Positions 23,101 to 38,100 of a stretch of 64,000 bases of DNA are shown piece by piece. The position numbers were made by a program, and so were the translations under genes. Under the pieces are notes generated by a model that made no database searches, was not told the origin of the DNA, and saw nothing but the letters and a program-made list of their open reading frames with translations. Each line of letters opens with the position of its first letter. The stretch's first letter is position 1. Source of the stretch: Diphasiastrum complanatum (taxonomy: Eukaryota; Streptophyta; Lycopodiopsida; Lycopodiales; Lycopodiaceae); assembly GCA_029204225.1 (NCBI GenBank), contig CM055104.1, positions 49,619,399-49,683,398 on the forward strand, in the 5' to 3' direction.

Positions 23101-26100
23101 CAGAGGGACTTCCTCTTGCTGTGACTCTCACTTTAGCTTTTGCAATGAAGAAGATGATGGCAGATAAAGCCCTAGTTCGCCACCTTTCAGCATGCGAGAC
23201 AATGGGTTCAGCCACTTGTATTTGTAGTGACAAGACAGGAACACTGACAACTAATCAGATGACAGTTGTGAAGGCATGGATTTGTGGGGCAGTGAGACAG
23301 GTTCATGAGGCCAAATCTGACATTTGTGATGACGTTCTTGAGAACGTCCTGCAGGGAATCTTCCAAAATACGAGTGGAGATGTGGCGGATGATGAAAATG
23401 GCAAGCCTGCCTTGCTGGGCACTCCTACTGAAACTGCACTTTTGGCATATGGGCTATCCTTACGGGAGGATTTCAAAAATATTCGCTCTAAAAGTAAGAT
23501 TGTCAAAGTTGAGCCGTTTAACTCTGCCAAAAAGAGAATGGGTGTCATCACAGAACTTGCAGATGGCAAATATTGTGCCCACTGGAAAGGCGCATCAGAG
23601 ATAGTATTGGGGATTTGTGACAGGATGATAGATGCAGATGGCAAAGTCATCAGCATTGATGAAAATAAATATCGTGAGCTGAGGGGCATCATTCTGATGT
23701 TTGCAGATGAGGCACTTAGAACGTTGTGTCTTGCCTTCAAAGTTTTAAGCCATGTACCATCTTCTGAAGACAACATCCCAGATAGTGGGTTCATATGTAT
23801 GGCCATTGTCGGAATCAAGGATCCTGTTCGTCCAGGAGTCAAAGATGCTGTGCGATTATGTGTCTCAGCTGGTATTAGGGTGCGCATGGTGACTGGTGAC
23901 AATATAAACACAGCAATGGCAATTGCAAGAGAATGCAATATTTTGACAGATGGTGAAGCGATCGAAGGGCCTGAGTTCCGTAATTTAAGCATTGAAGAAA
24001 TGAGAAAGAAAATACCAAATTTACAGGTAAGCCTAGTTCAATCTAAATATTGTCTATCACTTGTTCAGGTTATTTTGACTTTTAGTTCTTATTGTAAAAT
24101 AAATGGATATACATTCATAAACCCCCAACATTGTTGTTGTAGGCATGCACACATAGGCAAAAAGGAAGTTACATTCTTATGCGCAAATTGTGAAAATTTT
24201 AATAAACTCAGCAAGTAAAGTAGATTCTTTTCAATCTACATTCTACGAGGAATAAAATTGCCTTAATTTGACCTGGTGAAGGACAGGTGATAATTGTTTG
24301 CCATGTTCCAGAATCGGAATAAATCTTTTCTCTTAGTTCCAAGAAATTTTACCAGTTTGACCACGTTTCCCATGCCCTTAAGATGAAATACTTTTTGGAA
24401 TTGTTGTATTTATTTGTGATAACAGGTGATGGCTCGCTCTTCTCCAACTGACAAGCACACGCTTGTAAAACAATTACGAGCAATGGAGGAAGTTGTAGCA
24501 GTGACTGGTGATGGGACAAATGACGCACCAGCCCTTCATGAAGCTGATGTTGGGTTGGCAATGGGAATTTCTGGAACAGAGGTAGAGAGCTACTGGAACT
24601 TTTTAACTAAGGGAAATAATTTTATGATTGACAATCTTCTTCCTGGTTCAAAGATTAAGATTGAATGTCTCATGGGGTGGAAAACATTCAAAAAATCACA
24701 CAAAATGTGAAGGCATGATCTTTAACCTGAGTGAAATGATAGTTTATCAAGATTTTTTTCTTTCAATTTTGTTGTTAAAGTCTTCAAATAGCCTATTTTG
24801 TATCAGAAATCTACCAATACTTTTGAACAATCAAAGAGGTGATTGGAGCAACTAAATGCTACTTACATGTCCTTGGACTGAGTGTGGAAGGCAATGTAGT
24901 TTTGATTTCAAACATCAGAAGAGCATGTCTCATGGGGGTGGAAAACATTCAAGAAATCAAGTAACATGTGGAAGCATGAAGCTTTCTTTAACTTGAGTAG
25001 ATTGATCTTTTTTGATGCCATTCTTTGTTCAGATTGTTGTATATTTTCTTTTCTTTCAGTGTCTTCCAGTGTTTTTGAATATCTGGTAGAGCTGACTGGG
25101 GCACCAAAATGCTGTTTATAATCCCTTGGACTGATTTGGAGTACGACACTTGAGGCAGAGACTTCAAAACGGTTCTCAGACTTTCTATGTTGGGACAATG
25201 AGCATGTAAAATAACTGACTCAAGCTGACAAGAAGATGCAAGAGTACAAGGGTACAAATGATCTCGGTGGAATGGACAGCAACTCAATTACAAATTTGGC
25301 ATCACATGAGACGGTGAAGCAAATAGCATTCTTCGACTAAGAATATTGGAAGAATGTCAAATATAGTCAGTGGCTAGTCCCTTACAAGTAAGAGCAGTGA
25401 GTCTCCTGCAGATAACTCAAGAGTGATTCAAAACATAAGCTATTGAATGAATGATAGTTTTCCTTATTACTGTCTTACAGACGCGTAATGAGCAAGTTAG
25501 AGCTACCCAACTTGTGTGCACCTACAGTCTACCTGCAGGCCCAAGAAATTGCATCGACCAACAATGCCAACTAAGTGTGTGAACATTAGGAAGTCTCTCT
25601 CCAAAGTAGGAATGCCTACGAGTCACATCAATTTAAGCACCATTTCTAAAGTATTCTAAATCATTAGATCCTAGCAGATATGCTGTCGACTGTGTTGTCA
25701 TCCAGCTAAATTATGCAGGGGAATAGTGATTGCATTATGTTTAACAAGATGTGGTGGATATCTAAGGATGCAACTGCCAAGTACCAACAATATGCCTCTA
25801 CTCTCATGAAGAACCAGCTAACACGTACCAAGTGCGTCTGTCGCTCATATTGAAAAACACATGGTGGAATAGATAAATGAAATAAGAGTGGCACTGCCAA
25901 ATATTGACACTACTGCATGTTATGGACACACAGTTCCATACTTCTATATACATTACATATAGAATCAATAGAATCACATATAGTCATAATAATCAAACAT
26001 AAGTGTAACAAGCCTGTCTTGAATAATAGACTGTTGATATGCTGATATGCATCCAACCATTAGAGGAGTATGCAGCTTTGAAAAGCTTGCAATTACGTGA

Positions 26101-29100
26101 GGAAGAACACATACTGATAGCCCCAACTAATACCTGATAACTCCTTATATAGTCGCAATCCCATGAGTGCCTATATAATAACTGACACCCCAGGCATGTC
26201 CTCTCTAGTTGTTCATAAGTCTTAATGGGTCCTAGACTTTAGTTACAGCCTTACCTCATATTCCCTAATCCAAGATTACACGCTGACTCTTGGTAGCTGC
26301 AAGTTGACCCCCCAGCTGGCGCGGGCGTAATAGTGTCATTGATGATGGTGTTATAAGGGTAGGACTTGGTACACGCCCTTAACTTACTTTTTTGTTATAA
26401 CTACACTGCACATACACCACGACATTTTCATAATAAATCTGTTATATGAAATAACTGTGATCACTTGTCCACATATGCATTAACAAAGCCAGCATCATTC
26501 ACTTTATTCAATTGCTTCTCAGACTCCTTGCCGGCACCTTCTTTGCTTGTTTCACATATCTCCACGATTCCCAGCTTTCTTGAAAGTTGAGGCCATCTGC
26601 TCAATCCATGCATGTGGGTGCCGGACCCCAGTGACTTTCCTCATTGTTGGAGATGAGGATCTACACTTTGAAGTTGGGGACGTGCTTTTTGACAAATGTA
26701 ACTCCCTCACAGATGGCACATACATACATTATGCAGTTGTTTTCTGATGCAGATGCACACAATTTTACATTCTTCCTTATTTATACGGTGAGCCACAATT
26801 CTCTACTGACTTGTAATATCCATTTTTTTTCTTGACTTTTAACATCTTTCACCACTATTTACTTATCATACCTCAACTATAAAACTCACCGAAGTTATAT
26901 TCCTATTGATGTCAGGACTCAGGCACACATAGAATGTCATCAGTGAATGTCTATAAGCCACTCTCTACATGGTGCCTTGCGTTGAATTGCTCTGGAATCT
27001 ATATACTTTTTGAAACTTGAAAGAACGAAACACATGGGCAGAGTATTATCCCTAGGTTTTGATGCTACTCTCAGTTTCTTGATCCTTTTACACTAATATG
27101 ATATGGCAGAAGTGATAGAAACTTTGTACGTCGGTTGTTGTACATATGTATGAAAGCTAATGCAGACTTATGTTTGTGCATGTCATCTGTGCCTACTCTA
27201 GGGTGTCGATGATGTGAGTGAGGATGTTGTAGCGTTTGGTTTACTTTGTGATTGGACTTCATGGGGTTGAAGATTGCACTTCTTCTTTGTTACGTTAGGT
27301 ATTATCCTAGACATAATATCAACACATATTATGACAGTAGTTGATATCGCACTACTGTTGATTGTTCAAGCAAATTGGATAATTTTTATGAGAATAACAC
27401 ACATCTAGGGTTTCGTACCAGAGCTGTGCACTTTTCTCTCAACTACAATGTAGTTCCACCTTGGAATTTTTATGACTATTGCTGTTGACAATCTACAAAA
27501 TGGCTGGTATAACTGCTTCTAATCTCTGAGACGTTTTTTGCTTAGGGTTTGAATGTGCTCCTTCAAAGTTGATGTTGTGTTGGTTGCTTCTCCACTATTG
27601 CGGCCTGCTACAAATTGGTTTGAGCCCAGTACTTATTTATTTCAACTCAAAATCACAATTTTGGTGGCCCTTGATTCCGTACCTACCTTAAACCAGTATC
27701 CATACTTGAGTTTTGAACACAAAAAGTTCAAGATTTTGTCATACTAATATAGGGGTTTTGAGATAGGGTTTAAGGGACTGTTTCACCTCACCACACCAAA
27801 GCACAACTTTGAGGGACCAACTCAAAGCTGATGAAGTCCTCACAGGCACTTAAGATCATTCTTTGCTCTCATACGCTCATCACGTAATCTGTTACATACC
27901 TATGTAACTAGCAGTACTTTAGATCCCTATTGGTCCATTTAGTGTTGGGGGCTAAATGGCAAGTTACCCTTAGGATTAAGGGTATGTGCCTTTGGATAAG
28001 GGCAGGCAAGTGACTATACCTTGGTCGGAGGTATGGAGTCACGTGACCCTTGGATAAGGGGTACCCTTAGGATTAAGGGTGGGTGCCTTAGATTAAGGTA
28101 CTAGTGTCCTTGGTTAAGGGCAGGTAGGTGTCTATGCCTTGGATGGAGGTATGGAACCTAGAGAGGTGTTAGAAAGTCATTGGATGAATATTTTTCTAAA
28201 CCTTGGGCCTCAACCTCGAACCATATCACTTTAATGGTCTAGGACCAAAGTACAACTTGGGCATTGGGACCTAGTAGGAGGGCGCACTTCCAATGGGTCT
28301 AATGAGTTCCAACTCCCACAAGAAAGGCATTCAAAGAGTCACAGGTTATGGAAGGAGTTTCTTGACTTTCCATAAGCCTATGGAGGTTCTTGGAGGTTCT
28401 TTAACTCCCCTAGGCTTCTCTCTCTCTCATTGGATGGGCATGGAACTCCATAGTGCACTGGAGGGGTCCATGGGCCAATTATATGAGGGTAGTAGGGCGC
28501 CCATTGTGGGGAGGAGAGATCTCTCTTGCTTGCTTTGCTTATGCTCTAGTGTTGCTACTAGTGTGTAGAGTACTTTCTTGTGGGTAGTATGCTTAGGGTT
28601 TGGATCTTGCCTATGGTATGGGACATAAGTAGGGTTTGGATCTTGAGTATGCTATAGTCTGTTGTGGTATGCTTGTGATTTGTTTATGGTTAGCCAGGGG
28701 GTGCTAGATAGGTTTTGCTTGGAGCTTGGATCTAGCTATGGTTGGGTGCTGAATACTTGAGGCCAACTTGTTATCTATCCTTGTATTTAAGAGTATGGAC
28801 ACAGGTGGAGGAGAGATCCTTGGAGGCTTGCAGATCCTTACTTGCAGGTGGAGGCATCCTAGCTTGGAGTTGGGGAACATCTTGGAGCTTGCAGGTTGCT
28901 TGGAGGACATTTGGAGGCTCTACCTTGGATTTGGAGGACTTCCTCACCTCTACTTGTAAAAGTGGTATCAGAGCTAGACAAAGGATGGTAACCTTTCTAA
29001 CCTTCTTCAAGTTCGATTAAGATCACCAACTAAATTTTTTTTTGGGAAAGATTATTGGCTTTTCTAGTTGTAGGAAGCTTGTAGTTGAAGTACCCAATGA

Positions 29101-32100
29101 ATCTAGTTCTCTTTGGAAGAGAGTAGTGATGCTTATGAAATTGTTTAGGGGAGAAGTTTTAAAGTAGGCTTTGGGTTTTTAAAAGTTCTGAAAAAAGATT
29201 TGTGGGATGGCTAGAGGACGTCTTCCTCTACATACACAAACGTTTTTTTGTCGTTCAGGCCATATTTGAGAAGATTCATAGTGGTATTCTTAGATAATAT
29301 CCTAATGTTCAGTAAGACTTTGGCGGAACATAAAGAGCATCTTAGGATTGTCTTGGACATCCTAAGAAGGGAAAAGCTCTTTGCCAAGGAGTCTAAGTGT
29401 GACTTTTTGGCTAAGAAATTGTCCTACTTGGGGCATAAGATTTCCGAACGGGGAGTGGTGATTGAGGCCGATCGTATCCAGAGAGTTATTGATTGGCCTA
29501 TTCTCACCACAATTCGAGAAATCAAGTCTTTCTTGGGGTTTGTAGGATTTTTCCATCGGCATATTCCCCAATTTGCTCGATTGGCACTCCCTTACCCAGG
29601 CCTTGAAAGGCTATAAGAAGCTAAGCCAGAGGGCTAAGAGTCCACTAGTGGTGTGGACGAAGGATATGAATAATTGTTGTGAGTTGCTTAAGAAAAGTGT
29701 CACTTCGGCACCAATACTAATCATTGGCGATTCTAATAAGGCTTTTGTGGTTAGGACTATGCTATTGGAGCTGTTTTGATGTAGGATGGACATCCTGTGG
29801 CTTATGAAAGCAAGAAACTCAATCCTGCTCAGTCTAGGTATTGTACCTATGAGAAGGAACTGTTTGCAATTGTTCATTCCTTGGAAATTTGGTGACATTA
29901 TTTGTATGGAGCTAGATTTGAAGTTTTGACGGTTCATCAGACTCTTCGAAATACTCTAGCAGATGCTTTGAGTCGGTTACCGGTTATTAATTAGTTGTGC
30001 TTTACTGTTATAGAACCGGGGTTGTTTCAGTCTTTTCAAGGACTATATGAGTCCGGTCCCTTTTTTGGAAAGTATTGGCAACAAGTACTTTTGGGGGTCG
30101 ATTCAGGTTTGCAAGATTCCTCGAATCAGGGAAAGACTGAAACGGATTTTCTAATTCGAAACAGGATTTTGTTTCGTAAAGGAAAGGTGTGTTTACCGGA
30201 GAATGACACTGTAAGGGCCCAAATCTTGCATGAGTGTCATGATAGTCCATGCGCAGGATATCTGGGTTTACAAAGAACACTTGACTTAGTTCGAAGGCAA
30301 TTTTGGTGGCCTAAGATGAAAAGTCAGGTAGAGGCCTATGTACTTAAATGTACTTAGTGCCAGTTAAATAAAGCAGAGAGGCTAAAAGCTAGTGGCCTAT
30401 TACATCCTTTAGATATTCCTACCGGAAAGTGGGAAAGTATATCTATGGATTTTGTGGTCGGGCTTCCACGTACAAGGAAGGGCCACGATTCGGTTTGGGT
30501 CATTGTTGACAGACTTACGAAGTTTGCTCAATTTATCCCAATGAAAACTACTGTTAAAGCTTGGGAACTAGCTCAACTGTTTGCTGAGAAGCTTGTTCGG
30601 CTGCCTTGCGATATTGTCAGTGACCGTGACCCAAAATTCACTGGGAATCAGAAAGGACCAATCAGACGGTGGAGGATATGCTTCGAGCATATGTGGGCCA
30701 TCGACAGTCTGATTGGGAACAGTACCTTCCACTGGTGGAATTTGCATATAACAGTGCAAAACATTCAGCAACCGGATTCAGCCCTTTCATGCTTATGTAT
30801 GGTTTTCAACCTCGATCACCAATTAGTGTTGGCATGAAAAACTTATGGGTGCAAGCCGCAGTTGATTTCCTTGCGGATATGCAAGAAATGTTACAGCTGG
30901 CTAAAGATAGCATAAGAAGTGCCCAAGATAGGGCACGACACTATGCTGATCTATCTCGGAAGCACAAGGTACTCATGGTCAACGACTGGGTGTTTTTTAG
31001 AGTCCCTAGTCACTCTAGGGGCTTGAAAACTATTAAGTGTGCAAAGTTGGCGCCTAGGTATTGCGGTCCTTTTAAGGTTATCCAAGTGATAAACAAGGTC
31101 GCATACAAACTAGACCTTCCAGCTAACGTTTGAATTCATCCTGTTTTCCACGTTAGTAAGTTGAAACCCTCGTTGGGGGTTGGGGAGACCTTGGTCCCTG
31201 TGGAAGATCTAGTGGAACTTCTTCCTGATGAGTCCGTGAGTGGACCACCTGAACCCGAGGCGATTGTTAATAGCCTGCAGAGGACTCTACGGAGTAGAGT
31301 GCTTCGGGAATTTTTAGTCAGGTGGAGGGACAAATCAGAAGAGGGGGATACCTGGGAAAAGGAGGCTGATCTCCAGAAGAATTTTCCAAATTTTTCCCTA
31401 CAAGGAAAAATTTAAGTTTAAGGGGAAGGAATGTTACATACCTATGTAACTAGCAGTACTTCAGACCCCTATTGGTCCATTTAGTGTTGGGGGCTAAATG
31501 GCAAGTTACCCTAGGGTTAAGGGTATGTGCCTTTGGATAAGGGCAGACGAGTGACTATACCTTGGTCGGAGGTATGGAGTCACGTGACCCTTGGATAAGT
31601 GGTACCCTTAGGATTAAGGGTAGGTGCCTTAGATTAAGGTACTAGTGTCCTTGGTTAAGGGCAGGTAGGTGTCTATGCCTTGGATGGAGGTATGGAACCT
31701 AGAGAGGTGTTAGAAAGTCATTGGATGACTATTTTTCTAAACCTTGGGCCTCAACCTTGAACCATATCACTTTAATGGTCTAGGACCAAACTATACATGC
31801 ACAACTTGGGCATTGAGACCTAGTAGGAGGGCGCACTTCCAATGGGTCTAATGAGTTTCCGACTCCCACAAGAAAGGCATTGAAAGAGTCACAGGTCATG
31901 GAAGGAGTCTCTTGACTTTCCATAAGCCTATGGAGGTTCTTGGAGGTTCTTTAACTCCCCTAGGCTTCTCTCTCTCTCTTTGGATGGGCATGGAACTCCA
32001 TAGTGCACTGGAGGGGTCCATGGGCCATCTATATGAGGGTAGTAGGGCGCCCATTGGGGGGAGGAGAGATCTCTCTTGCTTGCTTTGCTTATGCTCTAGT

Positions 32101-35100
32101 GTTGCTACTAGTGTGTAGAGTACTTTCTTGTGTGTAGTATGCTTAGGGTTTGGATCTTGCTTGGAGTTGGGGAGCATCTTGGAGCTTGCAGGTTGCTTGG
32201 AGGACATTTGGAGGCTCTACCTTGAATTTGGAGGACTTCCTCACCTCTACTTGTAAAATAATCACACAAGGCCGCGTACTGCTTGGATCACTATTTGCTC
32301 CAATATGCTCACCATGTAATCTCAAGGTTGCATATTGCTTGGATACAAGATTAAAAATCAAATGTGCATTGATACTGTGTTGGAATTTATGCACATAGCC
32401 CTAAAACTATCTCAGCCATGGAGGAAAAGATCTCAGAGATAGATAAACATACACACCTTAGCATCTCAATTATTACGTACACATCACAACACACATAGCC
32501 ATATTTAATGAACAACAAAAAATTCATTGAATATCAACAGAACAACATGTAACGCAGCTATAGAGGCACTGCCTCACATATTACTTTCACTGGTAGTCAT
32601 TCTTGAAATCACTTGTCTGCACGCATCTGACACAATCATACTGTAGTGTCTCAAGGTAGGAGCTCACGTACTTTGCTTGATGTTACCCACCATTAGGGCC
32701 CTAGGGATACACAAGATGCTTAAGAGATAATTATGCCTCTCCATTTACTTACTAATAAGGACCACACCCTATGTAGTTCTTCACCCCTTGAGTCACATGT
32801 ACACTCGTATGAAATGAATGACATCAACACTTGCATGAAAGTTCATGATAATATGAGGAGAAAATTAATCTAGAAATTGGAGTTTAAGGAAAACGATTTA
32901 CTTTGTAGCACAAGTCATTTGATTCTGCAAAGATGCTTTGAAATTCTACCTCTTTTGTTTGAAATTGTTTCACATTCTTTTTGAATTCGTTGACGGTATG
33001 GCAATAGTCTTAGTCATGCATAGTTTACACTCTTTATTCGTCAAATAGCAAGTCGTGTTGGGATATTGAGGATTCCTGAGATCAAGGATATTAGGAATAT
33101 CTTTTTTTATTATGTAATCTGAGTTCTTGTATTTCTGGCAGCTACTAACAGTTTTTGTCAGTAATATGGGGATTAACGTTCTAAATTTATGATATTTTGT
33201 CAACAGGTTGCAAAAGAGAGTGCCGATATAGTAATTTTGGATGATAATTTTGCTACCATCGTGAAAGTGGCAATGTGGGGCCGATCTGTTTACACCAATA
33301 TTCAAAAGTTTGTGCAATTTCAGCTCACAGTAAATCTTGTGGCTCTTGTTCTCAACTTCATATCAGCATGCACTACAGGTATATACTAGCACAGCTTTTT
33401 GACATTATCAAGAAAAGAATTTATTGTGCCAAAAACGTTACATTTATTTGTAAGACATATAAGGGCAAGATTTCAGCAAGTAGTCAGTGCATTGTTAACT
33501 TGTGAACTGTTTCTTCTAGGTAGTGCACCCCTCACTGCTGTTCAGCTACTTTGGGTGAATTTGATCATGGACACTCTTGGAGCTTTGGCTTTAGCCACTG
33601 AACCTCCTTATGATGGGCTTATGAGTCGGCCACCTTTAGGTCGAAAAGGAAACTTCATCACCAACATCATGTGGCGAAACATTTTTGCTCAATCTATCTA
33701 TCAGCTAGCAGTGCTTTTTGTTTTGCAGTCTAAAGGAAAGGATATCTTGCATATCAGAGGAAACAATTCTGAACTTGTCCTGAATACCTTAATTTTTAAC
33801 ACATTTGTCTTTTGCCAAGTGAGTTCCCCTTTTTCTCCTTTGAAGCTCCAATCAGATGGTATTTAATGGGTGTGTGAATATTCTGCTGGTATTTGTATGC
33901 ATTCATAAATGATCAAGTGATTGTGTAAACAACTAGAAGTGGTTACAATATTTTGTTTTGTTGTTTGTCTGGATATTGAAGCTTCAATTAATGATAGTCA
34001 TGCCCCATTTGGGAACACCCTGGTATTCGCCTGCCACATTGGACGGGCATATATGCTTTTGCCAAATCTAGTTGAGTTTTGCCTTTCATGATGTGGAAGA
34101 AGGCATCTCCTTTGCATTTTTGCTAGTAGTTCTTCGACAGAAAACTTGACATTGTGGGTAACACAACTATTGCTATCTATGTATGCTTAGACCATAGAAG
34201 TACTACTTCCTAATGGATTCTTAACTCCCTGCCTACTGCATATGAAGTCTAGCTGTAGGCCAACAAACATTTGTCCCTTTGATAGTGCACACTGCAGATA
34301 CATCAGCTCAATTTTTCAAAGATAAAAAATCAATGTTTTCAACTGCAATCCTTGCGATAGTCATAACACTCCCTGTTTTCTTGGCATGACATGATAAAAT
34401 CAAAATTTCCCATAGGAATCACTTAAAATTTCTCAATCTTGTTTTTCTTGCCAGTTCTCTGCTTGTTGCATCACAAGGGTATTCCTTGTAAACTTCCAAG
34501 TGCAATTCATTATCCCTAGAACCTGTACAAACACCCCCCCCACCAAACCCAATGGTGCCCTAGACATTGCCATCTCTGTCTCCCAACACCTTCCTACCTC
34601 CATGACAATCTGGAAATGGGGAGAGCTAGCTCCCCTGTTCCCCTTTATCTTTCACCGGCAGCAGCAGCTGCCAGCGTGACACTGCTACCTTGTTGGCAGT
34701 AACGCTCCCTGCCTTGCCTGCAGCGATGCTGCCTCCTCCTCCTGCTGCCTATTCTTCGTCTGCTGTCCTGCTGCCCTCGTCCTCGGCTACCAATCCTGTG
34801 ATTGATGCCATCCTTGTAGAAGACATATATATGCCAAGGAAAGCATTTGAAGGCTGAAGTGGATGCTCTACAACTCGAAGTACAATAACTTTAAGCTATA
34901 ATACAATCCTTGACACTCAAGATGCTTTGAAAGAAGCCAAATCCTTTTTAGAGATTATGTTGAGTTTCAAGACAGATGGAATGGATCATTCCTAGTGTAC
35001 CAAAAAGGACAACATCACTCTTATTATTCGCTTCAAATCAAAAGAGGAGAGAATAAAAGTATTGAGACTCAAATCTAAATTGAAGGGCACACGGATTTTC

Positions 35101-38100
35101 TTAGATGATGATCTTACTTATATCCAAGTGGAAGAGGGCAATAAAGTATTTCAGGAGGCCAAGGCATTTGGCCAATTTGCCATTTATCGCGATGGGCAGG
35201 TTAGATACCTGGATTGTGGTCCATCTGTTTCCAATGCCTAGGGAGTTTGGGTTTTTGGGTGTAGGAGCAACCTGGGTCCACATCACCTTCTAATAGGCTA
35301 TGGAATTGTAACAACATTCATCATTCAGCAGCGGCAGAAGATTTAACATATTTCAACTCACAGGGGAATATCCTCCTTTTTATGGAGACTCATGAGAGTC
35401 AAGTGAGGAGATTTCCCGAGTTTCAGGCTTCAAGTGGGTCTCAGTTTTCCTCTAGAGACTACTAATCATGTGTTCACACTTCGTGCTATCATCGAGGAGG
35501 CCAGGTCCAAACATGAGAGAGTTTACTGCTATTTTGTGGATTTTCGAAAAGCTTTTGATTGAATCTCGTAACACATGCTCATCCAGAGCTTGAGGGATCG
35601 TGGCTTTTTACCGATACCATATTGGCTGTCATGGCACTATATTGAAGTTTGGGGATGTTTTAGATCGGAGGAGGGTTTATCTGAGAGAGTTAGGAGTACT
35701 AGTGGGGTGAGGCAGGGTTGCTCCCTCTCTCCCACACTCTTTGGTTTGTATATTGATAAGCTTGAGAAAGCCATTAACCAAGATGATGGTATTGGATACA
35801 AGCTTGATGATACACTTAATTTCTCTTCTACTTTATGCTGATGATGTGACATTGCTTTCTTCTTTTGGTGAGGGGTTGTAGCAGCAGTTGGATACATTGC
35901 AGGTTTTTGGGGGACTTGGTTCGATCGTGCATATCAGGAAAACCAAGCCTATAATTTTCAATATCTCCAGGACCTTTATGCAATGGTAGGGGTTTCCTCT
36001 AGGAAGACAACCACTAGAGGTGGTATCCTCTTATACGTAGTTGGGGACATCCTTCACTAGACTTGCTTTCAATATGAGACACATCGCCATAGCCAGAGAC
36101 CGTGGAAGGATCATGCTTCTTTGGTTAGTTTTGAGCGGTTCTGCTTTAGGAAGCACCTTCATGATGCCCTAAGTAAGTGGAGATTGTTTTACACCAATGT
36201 TACACCTATAGCTTGGTGCATAGGGATTCTCGAGTCAAATTTGACTAGTATTTTTCATCTATAGGTCACTATGCTTGCACGTACGATCTTGCTGAGTTTG
36301 ACATTATACTAATCTAGGTTGAGGCTATTTTTATGCCAATTACATACATTCTGAGAGCGATGAGTCTTTTGGTTTCACGTTATCCATACATAGCTCTTCT
36401 CTCTTCTCAACAACTTCATCACCGGGGTCATCAGTTATCATGATACTCCTAGGCTTCTCGTCTCTTATGTTGTATGCATTTTTATTTCGGATTTACCAGG
36501 GGATCCCATCAGTACGTTATGAGGTTATTTATCGTCCATATTCTCGAGTGACATGGTAGGGCCTTCTTGGGGTCAAACCGGATTCCTACCGTTCCTGTTT
36601 CCTAGAGTTAGACAATGCCAAGGTTCCAATTTTACCTCGTCACTTGGATAGTGGACTCTTACATTGGCTCCACTTTACATTGGGACAATTTTGAGTTTCC
36701 TCACACAAGTCATATTTGGAGACTGGGAGCTTTCAAGGCATTCCTCACATGGATAGGCTTTGCCAGATATGCACATTGGGGTGCTGGAGTCATGATCATT
36801 TCCTATTCAAATGCCTTGTTTATTATGACATCAGGGGATGCTACCATTGTCTTTTTCATGATTCTTAGGTCAGACTGCATTAACTTATCTCGTATGTAGA
36901 CTCTCGGTGTGTGGCCTTGATAATGTGTAAAATGTCCTTGCTCCATAGAGATATATGTTAGAGAGGTTAGTATGGATACTAGGTCTCACAACCATCATCC
37001 TCTCACCTTTCCTCTCTATCTTATTCAACCGCGCTATCGCATCTGGATTCCCTTCCCCATGGCCACAAACCTTATCCATCTTGTCCATAAAGGAGGTCGG
37101 TGATCCTATGAAAGTCGACAACTATCGTACCATCATGATTAGCCACCTCTTTGCCAAAGTTTATGGCTCTATTCTTCAATCAGAGATTAGCGCAAAGATG
37201 GATACCAGAGCACTTCATGCCATTGGCCAGGGCGGTTTCAAACCAGGATATACTACCTTGGATGATATTTTCACCCTGAGATCCATCATTGAGGAGGCTA
37301 GGGCCAGGAGAGCGTGTATATTGTTGCTTTGTGGATTTCCGAAAAGCCTTTGATTCTATGCCTAGACATTTATTGATACAGAGGCTTTGAGACCGCGGCT
37401 ACCAGGAGGATATCATACGAGCAGTTGTAGCATTGCACAGGCGAGTTATTGGTCGGATTCAAGTATCAGGGGTTATAGCGCCAAAGGTGGATAGTACGAT
37501 TGGGGATAAGCAGGGATGTCCACTTTCACCTACGCCCTTTGGTCTATACATAGATGAGCAAAGATGACACCAACAGCCCACTCGGAGACAGAGGTCTGCA
37601 GTCAACGACAGTTTCACAACATACTATACACCATTTTTTCTAGGCAGAGGGACATCTATTATATCAAGGATGATGAATTGTGACTGTGCCAACCTTCTAA
37701 CTATATGCAGTTTTTGTTTTTGCAGTTATTGTTTCTTTGAGATGGTTGAGCTTTTAAACTCCTACTGTGCATCAAAGATGGCAACATGGAGGGTACACCC
37801 TCCTTTAATAGTGTCATTTTAGCTACCATATCTGAAGAGAAGATGTGGGAGTACAAATGCATGAATATTAGGGTCCGATTGATTGAAGACACTAACGATC
37901 CAATGACCGAAGCAACCAGTTTTCTTTCAAGTACGCTTTCTCACCACTCCGAGGGATTGGAAAGAGCTTGGAGAACCAAGAGAGACCCCCTTCTTCACTC
38001 ATTGTTCACTTCACAAATTTGGAAGAACGACGGGCAACACTCAAACTACGGATAGGTACACTTATATTCATGGATGACGATCTCACCCCCATGCAGGTTG

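Larger units (their letters stand above)
27885..32263 (+). mobile_element. Ty3/gypsy chromovirus with both LTRs and TAATC target duplication
   Basis: A structurally bounded insertion in intron 4: TAATC at 27885-27889 and again at 32259-32263 flank the two LTRs (27890-28961 and 31432-32258). Over their first ~400 bp the LTRs are about 97% identical by eye, so the insertion is fairly young. The 5' LTR is followed by TGGTATCAGAGC at 28963-28974, and AGGGGAAGGA (31421-31430) before the 3' LTR is the likely polypurine tract. The internal region is only about 2.5 kb: gag, protease and most of RT are missing. It lies in the same orientation as the pump gene and cannot move by itself. Confidence 0.93.

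Noticed and set aside
23303-23992. 229-codon minus-strand frame opposite exon 3.
   Set aside because: It is the antisense shadow of a conserved coding exon.
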